Positions 25,817 through 33,650 of a stretch of 64,000 nucleotides of DNA are shown piece after piece. The DNA comes from Dawidia cretensis. GTDB lineage: Bacteria > Bacteroidota > Bacteroidia > Cytophagales > Cyclobacteriaceae. Position 1 is the first letter of the stretch; every line of letters begins with the position of its first letter. The position numbers and the translations under genes are program-made. The DNA lies in the NCBI RefSeq assembly GCF_018598175.1, contig NZ_JAHESE010000018.1:1-64000 (forward strand). The letters run 5' to 3'. Below the pieces are notes generated by a model. The model did not search any database. It saw only the letters and a program-made list of their open reading frames with translations, and was not told where the DNA came from.

Positions 25817-25902
25817 AGGAGTCAGGTCGTTAAGAAATAAGGGGCGAAACTACCCGTTCAAACGGCTTCCGGCCAACCCGGTTCCTGCTTTTTCGAGAAA
25901 AT

Positions 25903-26241
25903 TTATGGATGCTCGACCAGGCAGTTGATCTTCACCAACTTACCGGCCATACACGCGGTCATACCGTCTGCTGCTTCATAGGTAATGGTCACTTTTTTAC
26001 CGGCCCCGAAGATGAAATTGCTTAGCGGGTCGCCCGTAGTACCTTCCGCGGGGATCTGCGGCAGCAGGCGCGCGCCGTCGCTCAGCTCAAAAACATACTT
26101 GCATCCGTCCAGTCCCTCCAGGTCTACAACGGTTGCATCGACCCCGCCTTCACAGGCAGAAGCAGAGGTTTGTTGTTTACAAGCGGTAAAAGTGAAGGCA
26201 GCCACAAAAAGTGTTGCTACAGCGGTGCGAATCAAAGTCAT
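25903..26241 (-). CDS. Small lipoprotein of unknown function
   Basis: The 112-residue product has a lipoprotein signal ending in FTFTAC and six Cys residues in all, five of them after the lipobox or at it. The remaining fold resembles a small beta domain (CKYVFELSDGARLLP ... KKVTITYEAADGMTACMAG). I do not recognise a family. It has its own ATG with a good signal peptide, so I consider it real. Confidence 0.7.
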   Translation of the reverse strand: MTLIRTAVATLFVAAFTFTACKQQTSASACEGGVDATVVDLEGLDGCKYVFELSDGARLLPQIPAEGTTGDPLSNFIFGAGKKVTITYEAADGMTACMAGKLVKINCLVEHP

Positions 26242-26527
26242 GCGTTCGGATGTTAGTTGGCCTTTTAGACACCTTGCCTGGTGGAAAGGTTGGAACGCTC
26301 TTAGTCAGGCTGAAGTGACAAGACCATTTCCTTCCAGTCTTTTTTTGAGACGGTAGGCATTCATCATACCACTGCCTGTCCCCGTGCTCAGGGCAATCTA
26401 CTCCGTATATCCCGCTACGTCGTCGTACGCACCGAAAATAGTTCAGTGTATTTTTATTTCGATCGGGTATGCCTCAGCGCCGGATCGACAATGAGCGGGT
26501 GTTATCCGAAACCGGAGAATTTGGCTA

Positions 26528-27847
26528 TTACTTTAACGGAAGGCTTAACGACTTCATATTTACCGGCGATCGGTAGAGCTCCATGTTGTCATGGCTGCGT
26601 TTTGCTCCTTGCTCGATCCAGTCAGTATAACGAGCGGCGGCCTCATACGAAAATCCCGATATCGTGTACGCTGCAAATTTTGACGAGAGGTCGCCGACCT
26701 CCAGCGCATCGGTGATAAGTGCCGGTAGTTCAGGCAGGGTAACCTGCCGGGAGGCACCAGGCTCGGCATATACAAACCACCAGTGATCATTTGCTCCCTG
26801 CTTGTACTCAAAACCCACCGAGATCGTGGTGAGGTCTGACGCTGTCGATAACGTCACAGCATTGTTCTCCTTGTGCGCTACGGAAAGACCGATATCCAAC
26901 AACTCGACATCATAGGCCGCATGTGTGTTGATCGCCTGATGGCGAAAGTCGGGGCCTGACAGCCACGTACTCGACATAAACTGTACAAACTTGTCCTCCG
27001 GCGGTATATATGATGTCACTGTAGCGCTGTTTTCGGAACGTGAATCGCCCAGATAAACCCGCTGGTCAAATTGGTTCGCTTTCAGCATGCCAAACAACGA
27101 GATCTGGGCCGACTGAGTAGAAGCCGGCAGAGACAAATCTTTTCCCGTCATGACGCCGGTTAAATCTTTTTCGTCTATCTCCAGGGTCTGGCCCGTAACA
27201 ACGTTGTCGTAGAGCTTATAGTGGGGATCGACAATCGGCGGCGTTTGTTCACGAACAAAAAGAATGGACGGGCTTACACGTAAAGCAATTGGTGTAGTGA
27301 TCGGAAATTCCGGGTTCCCCGGCCAGACATACGCCCAATAGACATCGCTGCTAAAAATATACTGAGTCGCCGGCTCACCCTGCGTTTCGTCACGCAGGAT
27401 GACGTCCACTTTGCCGGCCGGAGGAGTAGCTACACCCGATTTTCCATAGCCCTCCGCCGGCCAGGATGTGCCACGCGGCAGCCGCGTATAGGATGTTGCC
27501 CGCATCACGTATTGATCCGTGTCTGAATCCCGCTCGATATATACTTCCGTGAGTGTGACCTCACCGCCGTCAAAAGGTTTATCGGGAATCAGCTCAAGCG
27601 TCTCGTTCGGATGAAATTCTCTCGCCGTCAGGACATTACCCTGCGCATCCGAGGCAAAAACAAACCCTTGTATGGTGCCTTTTTCGAAGTTATAGACGAC
27701 GAATCGATCATGCTCTTGCGGCACCCTGAACGAAGCCAGTCTGTCGCGCGTGCCTTTCGGGCCGTCGTCATCACTACAGGAAGTTGATAAAAACGCGCAC
27801 AGCGAGAGGATGGCGCCTACACGCAAGAGAGAGGATCTGGATAGCAT
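26528..27847 (-). CDS. Large lipoprotein of unknown function
   Basis: The 439-residue product has a lipoprotein signal (LSTSCSDDDG) followed by a beta-rich region. Sequence elements such as GGEVTLTEVYIERDS and KLYDNVVTGQTLEIDEKDL suggest beta-sandwich domains. I see no catalytic motif and no named family. Such proteins are common in Bacteroidota outer membranes and may be surface exposed, since SDDDG after the Cys fits the acidic surface-export signal. It is a single gene. Confidence 0.72.
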   Translation of the reverse strand: MLSRSSLLRVGAILSLCAFLSTSCSDDDGPKGTRDRLASFRVPQEHDRFVVYNFEKGTIQGFVFASDAQGNVLTAREFHPNETLELIPDKPFDGGEVTLTEVYIERDSDTDQYVMRATSYTRLPRGTSWPAEGYGKSGVATPPAGKVDVILRDETQGEPATQYIFSSDVYWAYVWPGNPEFPITTPIALRVSPSILFVREQTPPIVDPHYKLYDNVVTGQTLEIDEKDLTGVMTGKDLSLPASTQSAQISLFGMLKANQFDQRVYLGDSRSENSATVTSYIPPEDKFVQFMSSTWLSGPDFRHQAINTHAAYDVELLDIGLSVAHKENNAVTLSTASDLTTISVGFEYKQGANDHWWFVYAEPGASRQVTLPELPALITDALEVGDLSSKFAAYTISGFSYEAAARYTDWIEQGAKRSHDNMELYRSPVNMKSLSLPLK

Positions 27848-28326
27848 ATATACTTACGAATGGTTACGGAGCACGATACACCCATCACGTAAGCCCGCAA
27901 CACGCGCTTTACCCCAGGATGGTTTGTATTTCTTAAATATACAAATCCCACCGGAATAAATGTATGCGGTGGTCTCCGACGTTTTTTGTCTCTGGTAATT
28001 CTGCAAAACTCCTGCATCTCATTGCGGTGATGTGCCAGGCGGTCGGATTTTGAGTTATAGCGTCGAAAAAAGCTCCCAATGGCGCACCGCACTTTTACAA
28101 CGAACGTGATCTTCATGGGCCGCTCGAGAAGTAAAACTTTTCACCGAAAATTAGCATGCGCAGTTTCCAAACATTTTGCATATTTCCACCGGAATTAAAA
28201 CAAAGCCGTAGATACCACGTGGGCCGGCAGCGACGTTATCCATCACGATTCGTCCTTTTCCAGAGTACAGTATTGCGATGGGATTCAGTGGGAAGAGTAT
28301 ATACGAAAGACATACCGTACAGCATT
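27848..28326. other. Intergenic region upstream of the SiaC-like gene
   Basis: These 479 bases lie between divergent genes. An imperfect palindrome with arms TTTGTAT (27923-27929) and ATACAAA (27939-27945) is the only structure I see. An open frame runs into the SiaC-like gene from 28156, but the extra N-terminus is not protein-like. Confidence 0.4.
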
Positions 28327-28692
28327 ATGAACACACTATACCTGACTGAGACACAGGATACACCCCAGGTGACCTTAAACAAAAATGATGGCGTTTTTGA
28401 ACTGGTGGGCCGTTCACTGCCGGAAGATTCGGTTGAATTTTATGCCCCCGTTTTGCAGTGGATCCGCGACTACGCCAAGGCTCCCAACCCCGTCACAGCC
28501 TTTCATTTTAAACTCGAATATTTTAACACTTCTTCGTCCAAGCTTATCCTGGACCTGCTCCACGAGCTAAAACACATCAAAAATATTACCGTGTTCTGGC
28601 ACTACCATCAAGAAGACGAGTCGATGGACGAAGCAGGCCACGAATATGCCGAGCAGGTAGAAATACCGTTCGAGTTTAAGGTGCTACAATAA
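28327..28692 (+). CDS. SiaC-family regulatory phosphoprotein (DUF1987)
   Basis: From ATG 28327 the 121-residue protein matches the DUF1987/SiaC family: an N-terminal strand pair (TPQVTLNKNDGVFELVGRS) and the signature FKLEYFNTSSSKLILDLL. The Thr at residue 68 corresponds to the phosphorylated Thr of SiaC in Pseudomonas, where phosphorylation by SiaB and dephosphorylation by SiaA controls a diguanylate cyclase and biofilm formation. No siaA or siaB is visible here, so its partners are elsewhere or absent. The ORF is open to 28156, but this start fits the family. Confidence 0.85.
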   Translation: MNTLYLTETQDTPQVTLNKNDGVFELVGRSLPEDSVEFYAPVLQWIRDYAKAPNPVTAFHFKLEYFNTSSSKLILDLLHELKHIKNITVFWHYHQEDESMDEAGHEYAEQVEIPFEFKVLQ

Positions 28693-28714
28693 CGGACAGT
28701 TTTTCTCCACACCA

Positions 28715-28741
28715 CAGGCCGCCACACGGCCTTTTTTTATT
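28715..28741 (+). terminator. Rho-independent terminator
   Basis: Stem AGGCCG...CGGCCT followed by seven T residues, 23 nt after the SiaC-like gene. Confidence 0.8.
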
Positions 28742-28848
28742 TCTAAATGCTTCTGATTCAGCAGCTTTAAACGAAATTCATCATTTACTTAACAAAACTA
28801 AAACTAATACATTACTTTTACGTTCGTTAAGGTAATTAAGACCGGAAT

Positions 28849-29175
28849 ATGAGTAATCAATCACTCGGCGAATTTGAGGAATTGGTGTTGCTGATGGTGG
28901 CGGCGCTTCACGATGAAGCGTACGGCGTTTCAATCCTGGAAAATCTGGAAGGGAAGCTTTCAAAGAAGCTCAACATCAGCGCGGTGCACGTGGCCTTGAA
29001 GCGAATTGAAGACAAAGGATTTGTCAAGTCGCGTTTTGGCGGCATCACCAACGACCGCGGCGGCCGGCGTAAGAAGTTTTACGTGATCACCGCCCTGGGC
29101 AAACGGATGTTGGATGATCAGTATGCCCTGCGTACGGCCATTTATCAGCAGATTCCGAAAATATCCTTTAGCTGA
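28849..29175 (+). CDS. PadR family transcriptional regulator
   Basis: The 108-residue winged-helix protein fits PadR: LGEFEELVLLMVAALHDEAY, a wing with GGRRKKFYVITALGK, and a short C-terminal dimer helix. Short PadR proteins encoded directly upstream of FtsX-type permeases are common in Bacteroidota, and they probably repress the pair. The stop overlaps the permease start by one base (TGATG), so the two are translationally coupled. Confidence 0.9.
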   Translation: MSNQSLGEFEELVLLMVAALHDEAYGVSILENLEGKLSKKLNISAVHVALKRIEDKGFVKSRFGGITNDRGGRRKKFYVITALGKRMLDDQYALRTAIYQQIPKISFS

Positions 29176-31766
29176 TGAAGCTGCACCCGCCTCAACGGCC
29201 TTTGAAATTTCTGCGCTGGTTTTGCCGCGAAGATTATTTGGAGGAGATCGAGGGCGACCTTATCGAGGTGTTCGAAAAACAGGCCGCCAACTCGCGCCGT
29301 CACGCGCGGCGCATCTTTACATGGAGTGTATTGCGGTATTTCCGACCCCGGTTTATTAAAAATTTCCGACCACTTTACGCTACCAACGCCATGTCTATCC
29401 TACGACACAACCTCCTGATCACACTCCGCGGCTTCAGTCGGCACAAAAGCTCTTTCCTGATCAACCTCACGGGCCTCTCCACGGGTCTGGCATGCGTCCT
29501 TTTAATCTACCTCTGGGTAAATGACGAGCTGCACGTAAACCAGTTCCACGAAAACAAAGCCCGCCTCTATAAAGTACTCGAAAACCGCGTGCAAGCCGAC
29601 CGTATCTGGACGGCCGAAAGCTCGTCTGGTCCTACTGCCGATGCCCTGGTAGCGGATATGCCCGAGGTGGAATACGCAGTAACCACCACCCACAACGATG
29701 TTCACACCATGTCCGTCGACGAGCGTCCTGTCAAAGCCCCTGGCCTCTATGCGGGGAAAGATTATTTTAACGCCTTTACCTTCCACGTGTTGCACGGACG
29801 AAAAAGCAACCTGCTGAAAGAAAAAAATAACATCGTGTTGTCGGAATCGCTTGCGCGGAAGCTGTTTAACCGCGCGGACGAGACTGTGGTAGGAAAGACC
29901 GTCGAGCTCGACCACGCCAGACAATATATTATTTCGGGTATATATGAAGATCAGCCCCATCTGGCCACAGAAAAACCAGACTTTGTACGATCGTTTGAAG
30001 AGTTTCGCGCCGACCATCCTGACTGGGTCTCTACCTGGTTTAGCACAGGCGCGAACACGTATGTGATGTTGAAAGAAGGCGTCGATGTTAATGCCTTTAA
30101 TGCTAAGATCGCCACGTATGTGCAGAAAAAGACTAACGGTGAGGTTAAACACCGTACCATGTTCCTGAAACTTTATACCGAAAAATACTTGTATGGCCAC
30201 TATGAGAACGGCGTCGAGGCTGGTGGGCGTATCACATACGTCAGGCTCTTCTCGGCCATTGCGATCTTTATACTCGTTATCGCCTGTATCAACTTCATGA
30301 ACTTATCCACCGCACGGGCCGCGCGCAGGCTGAAAGAGATCGGCATTAAAAAAGCGATTGGCGCCCGTCGGAATACGCTCGTGTGGCAGCACCTGGGCGA
30401 ATCCATGTTGCTAAGCCTGGTGTCCATGCTAATAGCCATTGGGTTGGTTGTGTTGCTGCTGCCCTACTTTAACGTCATTACTGAAAAACAGCTCACATTG
30501 CCATTCAACCTCGTCTTTATAGGGCAAATGCTGGGTGTTGTTGTCTTCACCGGTCTGCTGGCCGGCAGTTACCCGGCGCTGTATTTATCGGGCTTCCATC
30601 CGGCGGCAATCCTGAAGGGCAAGCTCACCAGCGCCACGGGCGAGCTGTGGGTACGGCAGGGGTTAGTGGTTTTTCAGTTCACGTGCTCGGTAGTGTTTAT
30701 AGTTGCTGTGATCGTGGTGTATCGGCAGACCCAATATATCCAATCGCGCAGCCTGGGTTATTCAAAAAACAATATGATTGTTTTTGAGCGCGAAGGGAAG
30801 ATCATAGAGGGCCAAAACCTGGAATCCTTCCTGGCCGCCTTGCGCGATGTACCAGGCGTAGTGAATGCCTCCGCCACGTCCGCTACGCTGACCGGCCACG
30901 TCAGTGGCACCTCGGGTATAGCATGGGAAGGCAAAGACCCCAATGACCGAACAGAGTTTGAGAATGTGACGGTAGCCTACGATATGTTGGAAACACTGGG
31001 CTTCCAGATCTCAGAAGGACGTTCGTTCTCGCGCGACTTCCCCTCGGACACCGCCCACATCATCTTCAACGAGGCCGCTATTGCTTTTATGGGATTAAAA
31101 GATCCGATTGGCAAAGTGATCAAGCTTTGGGGCGAGGACATGGAAATTGTGGGAGTAGCCAAAAACTTTCACTTCGAATCGCTGCACGAAAATGTGCGGC
31201 CGCTGTTCTTCCGGCTGAACCCGGAAAACACATCGCGCATCATGGCCAGGATCGAGCCCGGCCAGGAGCAGGCAACGGTTCAGCGCCTGCAACAATTCTA
31301 TGAAACGTATAACCCGGGCTTCACCTTCGACTTCCGTTTTCTGGATGCCGACTATCAAGGCCAATACCGCGCCGAGCAGCGGGTAGCCGTTCTCTCGCGC
31401 TACTTTGCCTGCCTGGCCATCCTGATCTCCTGTTTGGGGCTGTTTGGCCTGACAGCGTTCACGTTAGAGCGTCGCGAAAAAGAGATCGGCATTCGCAAGG
31501 TGCTGGGCTCTGGCGAGCTGCGGATTGTACTGCTGCTCTCGCGCGACATTACGAAAATGGTCTTACTGGCCATTGTCCTGGCGCTGCCGCTAAGCTATTA
31601 CCTCACAAATTCCTGGCTTAGCTCCTTTGCGTTCCGCATCGACCTGAATGCAGCATACTTCATTCTCTCCGGCGTGGTGGCGTTGGCCATTACATGGATC
31701 ACGGTGGGCGTCCAGGCGCTTCGCGCGGCCAGGCTCAACCCGGTACAGGCGTTGAAGCGCGAGTAA
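29175..31766 (+). CDS. FtsX-like ABC transporter permease with permease-prefix domain
   Basis: The 863-residue protein begins with a small cytoplasmic prefix (about residues 1-75, FCREDYLEEIEGDLIEVFEK) typical of PadR-linked permeases. MacB/FtsX topology follows: TM near residues 95-115, a large periplasmic domain, TM segments near 350-480, and a second FtsX half (about 500-863) ending with a signature like FTLERREKEIGIRKVLGSG. MacB-type permeases move substrates from the periplasm or act as mechanotransducers driven by a separate ATPase; none is encoded here. This is the fused double-FtsX form found in Bacteroidota. The role is probably drug or peptide response. Confidence 0.9.
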   Translation: MKLHPPQRPLKFLRWFCREDYLEEIEGDLIEVFEKQAANSRRHARRIFTWSVLRYFRPRFIKNFRPLYATNAMSILRHNLLITLRGFSRHKSSFLINLTGLSTGLACVLLIYLWVNDELHVNQFHENKARLYKVLENRVQADRIWTAESSSGPTADALVADMPEVEYAVTTTHNDVHTMSVDERPVKAPGLYAGKDYFNAFTFHVLHGRKSNLLKEKNNIVLSESLARKLFNRADETVVGKTVELDHARQYIISGIYEDQPHLATEKPDFVRSFEEFRADHPDWVSTWFSTGANTYVMLKEGVDVNAFNAKIATYVQKKTNGEVKHRTMFLKLYTEKYLYGHYENGVEAGGRITYVRLFSAIAIFILVIACINFMNLSTARAARRLKEIGIKKAIGARRNTLVWQHLGESMLLSLVSMLIAIGLVVLLLPYFNVITEKQLTLPFNLVFIGQMLGVVVFTGLLAGSYPALYLSGFHPAAILKGKLTSATGELWVRQGLVVFQFTCSVVFIVAVIVVYRQTQYIQSRSLGYSKNNMIVFEREGKIIEGQNLESFLAALRDVPGVVNASATSATLTGHVSGTSGIAWEGKDPNDRTEFENVTVAYDMLETLGFQISEGRSFSRDFPSDTAHIIFNEAAIAFMGLKDPIGKVIKLWGEDMEIVGVAKNFHFESLHENVRPLFFRLNPENTSRIMARIEPGQEQATVQRLQQFYETYNPGFTFDFRFLDADYQGQYRAEQRVAVLSRYFACLAILISCLGLFGLTAFTLERREKEIGIRKVLGSGELRIVLLLSRDITKMVLLAIVLALPLSYYLTNSWLSSFAFRIDLNAAYFILSGVVALAITWITVGVQALRAARLNPVQALKRE

Positions 31767-31803
31767 CGTGCGGCACAAACCGGCGTGATGTGTATCTTGC
31801 CGC

Positions 31804-32718
31804 ATGGCCGGAAAGGACAACATCCAGGTATACAACCCAGCTGCCTTTACAGCGCGCTTTATGCCGTCCCGCGCGCTGCAGGCGCTGCTCAAGGGCGACT
31901 TCAACAAATTCCTGATCGTGCGGGTGGAAGAAATGTACCGGCATGTGACCCGCGCCGTGCCGGCTACACGCGCCACCGTTCACATCTGCCTTTATCTGAC
32001 CGAAGGTGAGGCCACCATGAAGATCGGCAGCGAGCAGTATACCGTACACCGGCACGAAATGCTGGTGGTTCCCGCCGGGCAGGTATTTTCGTTTGGCGAA
32101 AAAGATGTCAACAAAGGCTATATCTGTTTCTTTCACGGCGACATGCTGGTGGGCAAGTACGGCAAGCTCTCCCTGCTGAAAGAATTTGAGTTTCTGCAGG
32201 TATGGGGCACGCCCCGGCTGCAGCTGGACAAACAAACGGCACGTTTTGTCCTTCACCTCTTCAAACGCTTGCACCAGGAATATGCCGAGCACGCGCTGCA
32301 GCACATTAATGTGCTGCAACCCTATCTCATCACGCTCCTCTGCGAAGTAAACCGGGTGTATACACCTGCCCTGGGCCAGGAACGGACGGCAGCGGTAACG
32401 TTGGCCAACAAGTTCCGCGCGTTGCTCTTTGCCAACGTGTGTACCATGCACCGCGTATCGGACTATGCCGCCGCGCTGCACGTCTCCCCTAACCACCTCA
32501 ACAAGTCCGTCAAGGCTGCCACCGAAAAGTCGCCTACCAAGTGGATCGACGAGGCCATCGTCCTCGAAGCCAAAGTACTGCTCAGCCAAAGCCCGCTCTC
32601 GGTCAGCGAAGTAGCGCTCGCCGTAGGACTGGATGATGCCTCCTATTTCGCACGTTTGTTCCGCAAGCACACCGGCACCACGCCGACGGCATTCCGCAAG
32701 AGGATTGAAAAGTCCTGA
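31804..32718 (+). CDS. AraC family transcriptional regulator with cupin-like sensor
   Basis: The 304-residue protein has a sensor of about 185 residues with cupin-type strands (VHRHEMLVVPAGQVFSF) and a C-terminal AraC domain: HTH1 VSDYAAALHVSPNHLNKSVK, linker, and HTH2 LSVSEVALAVGLDDASYFARLFRK ending GTTPTAFRK. It would respond to a small ligand. A near-consensus -7 box (TATCTTGC) lies a few bases before the ATG. It is followed by two small membrane-protein genes on the same strand that could be its targets. Confidence 0.88.
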   Translation: MAGKDNIQVYNPAAFTARFMPSRALQALLKGDFNKFLIVRVEEMYRHVTRAVPATRATVHICLYLTEGEATMKIGSEQYTVHRHEMLVVPAGQVFSFGEKDVNKGYICFFHGDMLVGKYGKLSLLKEFEFLQVWGTPRLQLDKQTARFVLHLFKRLHQEYAEHALQHINVLQPYLITLLCEVNRVYTPALGQERTAAVTLANKFRALLFANVCTMHRVSDYAAALHVSPNHLNKSVKAATEKSPTKWIDEAIVLEAKVLLSQSPLSVSEVALAVGLDDASYFARLFRKHTGTTPTAFRKRIEKS

Positions 32719-32774
32719 CGTTTCCGCTGTCTGTCCTAGCGGCGCGAGGCTTCGATCCGGAGATTTGCGACGTT

Positions 32775-33239
32775 ATGTACACATCGCTGCTTTTTCTGCA
32801 CTCCCTCACGCGCTGGTTTGTTTTAGCCAGTTTGCTCTATGCCCTATACCGCGGCCTGCGCGGCTGGCAACGGCCTATACCATTCGACCGCTGGGACAAT
32901 ACATTGCGTCACAGCACCGCCACGATCGCACACGTACAACTGATGATCGGCTATACGCTATATTTCAACAGCCCCGTGATCCAGTACTTCCGGGATCATG
33001 CAACCGAAACCGACTTACCCTATGAGTTTCGGTTCTTTGGACTGATTCATATCCTCCTGATGACGATTGCCGTCGTGCTGATCACCATCGGATCCGCGAT
33101 GGCCAGGCGGCAGCAAACCGATCATGGTAAATTTAAAACCATGGCCATCTGGTTCCTGCTGGGGCTGATCGTGATTCTCATCGCGGTGCCCTGGCCCTTT
33201 TCGCCACTGGCCAACCGTCCCTATATACGTCACTTCTAA
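32775..33239 (+). CDS. Four-helix membrane protein of unknown function
   Basis: The 154-residue product has four membrane segments (about residues 5-25, 48-66, 90-108, 122-142). Its pattern (LHSLTRWFVL, IAHVQLMIGYTLYF, IHILLMTIAVVLITIG) has three His in or near helices and recalls small cytochrome-b-like membrane proteins. I recognise no named family, and heme ligation is only a guess from the His placement. It lies 10 nt upstream of the DUF3817 gene and is probably co-transcribed with it. Confidence 0.78.
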   Translation: MYTSLLFLHSLTRWFVLASLLYALYRGLRGWQRPIPFDRWDNTLRHSTATIAHVQLMIGYTLYFNSPVIQYFRDHATETDLPYEFRFFGLIHILLMTIAVVLITIGSAMARRQQTDHGKFKTMAIWFLLGLIVILIAVPWPFSPLANRPYIRHF

Positions 33240-33249
33240 CTCCTTTTGT

Positions 33250-33561
33250 ATGTTTTCATTATTGACCACCAAGATCGGCCGGCTGCGCCTGATCGGTATA
33301 CTGGAAGGCATTTCATTGCTCGTCCTGATCGGCATCGCCGTGCCGTTAAAACATGTTTTGGATGAACCGTTGCTGGTCAGGATCATGGGTCCTGTGCACG
33401 GTCTGCTTTTTTTGATGTTTGTTATCAACACCTTGAGCGTGGGGATCGATTACCGGTGGAAGTTTTCAACAACAACATGGAAAGTGCTGGTAGCGTGCCT
33501 GGTACCCTTCGGAACGTTCTACATTGACCGACGTATCCTGTCAAAGATGGCGACCCTGTAA
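33250..33561 (+). CDS. DUF3817 family membrane protein
   Basis: The 103-residue protein has three membrane segments and the DUF3817 pattern: RLIGILEGISLLVLIGIAVPLK, GPVHGLLFLMFVINTL, and VPFGTFYIDRRIL near the end. Its role is unknown; related segments occur fused to membrane transporters. The last 148 bp recur as a diverged truncated copy at 50683-50828, on the far side of a block of about 17 kb. Confidence 0.85.
   Translation: MFSLLTTKIGRLRLIGILEGISLLVLIGIAVPLKHVLDEPLLVRIMGPVHGLLFLMFVINTLSVGIDYRWKFSTTTWKVLVACLVPFGTFYIDRRILSKMATL
33414..33561 (+). repeat. Direct repeat, left copy (3' end of DUF3817 gene)
   Basis: This stretch, from the base before the ATG of MFVINTL to the DUF3817 stop, is repeated at 50683-50828 in the same direction, differing at roughly one base in eight by eye and by a 2-nt deletion. 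Confidence 0.85.
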
Positions 33562-33650
33562 ACCGAAAATCAGCGCAACCGTATATAGGTAAGCGACACC
33601 AGCAAACCATCGACGCGACTGTTGTACAGCTCGCGTGGAGGTAAGCGGTG

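Noticed and set aside
26242-26527. Possible transposon remnant between two lipoprotein genes
   Set aside because: I found no terminal repeats or transposase-like reading frame.
28156-28326. N-terminal extension of the SiaC-like gene
   Set aside because: The extra 57 residues do not fit the family, and ATG 28327 gives the normal start.
28849-31766. PadR/FtsX pair as a novel system
   Set aside because: PadR regulators coupled to prefix-domain permeases are common in Bacteroidota.
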